This document shows, piece by piece, positions 6,667-6,770 of a stretch of 6,770 nucleotides of DNA (position 1 is its first letter; every line of letters begins with the position of its first letter). This DNA is from Rhodothermaceae bacterium. GTDB lineage: Bacteria > Bacteroidota > Rhodothermia > Rhodothermales > Rubricoccaceae. The stretch covers positions 1 through 6,770 of the forward strand of contig JABDIZ010000001.1 of assembly GCA_013003465.1 (NCBI GenBank), in the 5' to 3' direction. A program made the position numbers and the translations under genes. The notes beneath the pieces were generated by a model, which saw only the letters and a list, made by a program, of their open reading frames with translations, ran no database searches and had not been told where the DNA came from.

Positions 6667-6770
6667 ATGAGCGATATCACTGTGACAATCAGCAGCGACG
6701 GCACCCCGTCGCCCTCAAGCATACAGGTACAGCCCGGCGATACGGTCTCCTTCCGGTCCGAGAGGGCCGA
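6667..6770 (+). CDS. Unidentified protein, N-terminal fragment with cupredoxin/Ig-like beta-strand start (runs off the right edge)
   Basis: Thirty-four residues are visible, beginning MSDITVTISSDGTPSPSS and continuing IQVQPGDTVSFRSERA. The alternation of short hydrophobic strands with the phrase 'IQVQPGDTVSF' is common at the start of cupredoxin-like and immunoglobulin-like beta-sandwich domains. No metal ligands can be seen because they would lie further on, and there is no signal peptide, so the product is probably cytosolic or exported by another route. It follows the kinase-TPR gene after 70 bases with no evident terminator between them, so the two may be co-transcribed and the product might be a partner or substrate of the kinase; this is inference. 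I do not recognise the gene. Confidence 0.6.
   Translation, partial: MSDITVTISSDGTPSPSSIQVQPGDTVSFRSERA

Overview
The window is uniformly GC-rich and densely coding. It has the feel of a high-GC member of the Rhodothermota (the Salinibacter/Rhodothermus/Rubricoccus side of the Bacteroidota-like bacteria). The grounds are a bacterial deoxynucleoside kinase, an outer-membrane beta-barrel protein with a TonB-receptor-like plug and a C-terminal 'WTLFN' end, weak Shine-Dalgarno signals at most starts, and TAnnTTT(G/C)-type elements resembling the Bacteroidota -7 promoter box. This placement is an inference; no rRNA or other marker gene is present.

Layout. At the extreme left, on the minus strand, are the first 13 codons of a gene whose N-terminus (MSKAPKKLAILVGG) looks like an ATP/PPi-dependent 6-phosphofructokinase. 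A 161-base divergent intergenic region follows, with a small imperfect hairpin. On the plus strand come an NDUFA9-like atypical SDR / NAD(P)-binding epimerase-family protein (203-1117), a deoxynucleoside kinase (about 1217-1864), and, two bases later, a 664-residue outer-membrane barrel protein with signal peptide (1867-3861). A 65-base gap then leads to an 889-residue transmembrane Ser/Thr protein kinase with a periplasmic TolB/FlgO-like domain and a long TPR array (3927-6596). The window ends inside the start of a small plus-strand gene with a clear GGAGG ribosome binding site (6667 onward), whose visible 34 residues resemble the first strands of a cupredoxin or Ig-like beta-sandwich.

How they may work together. 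The deoxynucleoside kinase and the barrel protein are so close that translational coupling is likely. A salvage pair (outer-membrane uptake plus intracellular trapping by phosphorylation) is a reasonable but unproven reading. The kinase-TPR protein has every catalytic motif of an active Hanks-type kinase and is probably a membrane signalling receptor; the small gene after it could be a partner or substrate. No tRNA, rRNA, CRISPR, insertion sequence, phage gene or recombination site was seen. I found no strongly supported new system; the most open questions are the small gene at the right edge, the substrate of the barrel protein, and the structured purine/pyrimidine stretch over its start codon.
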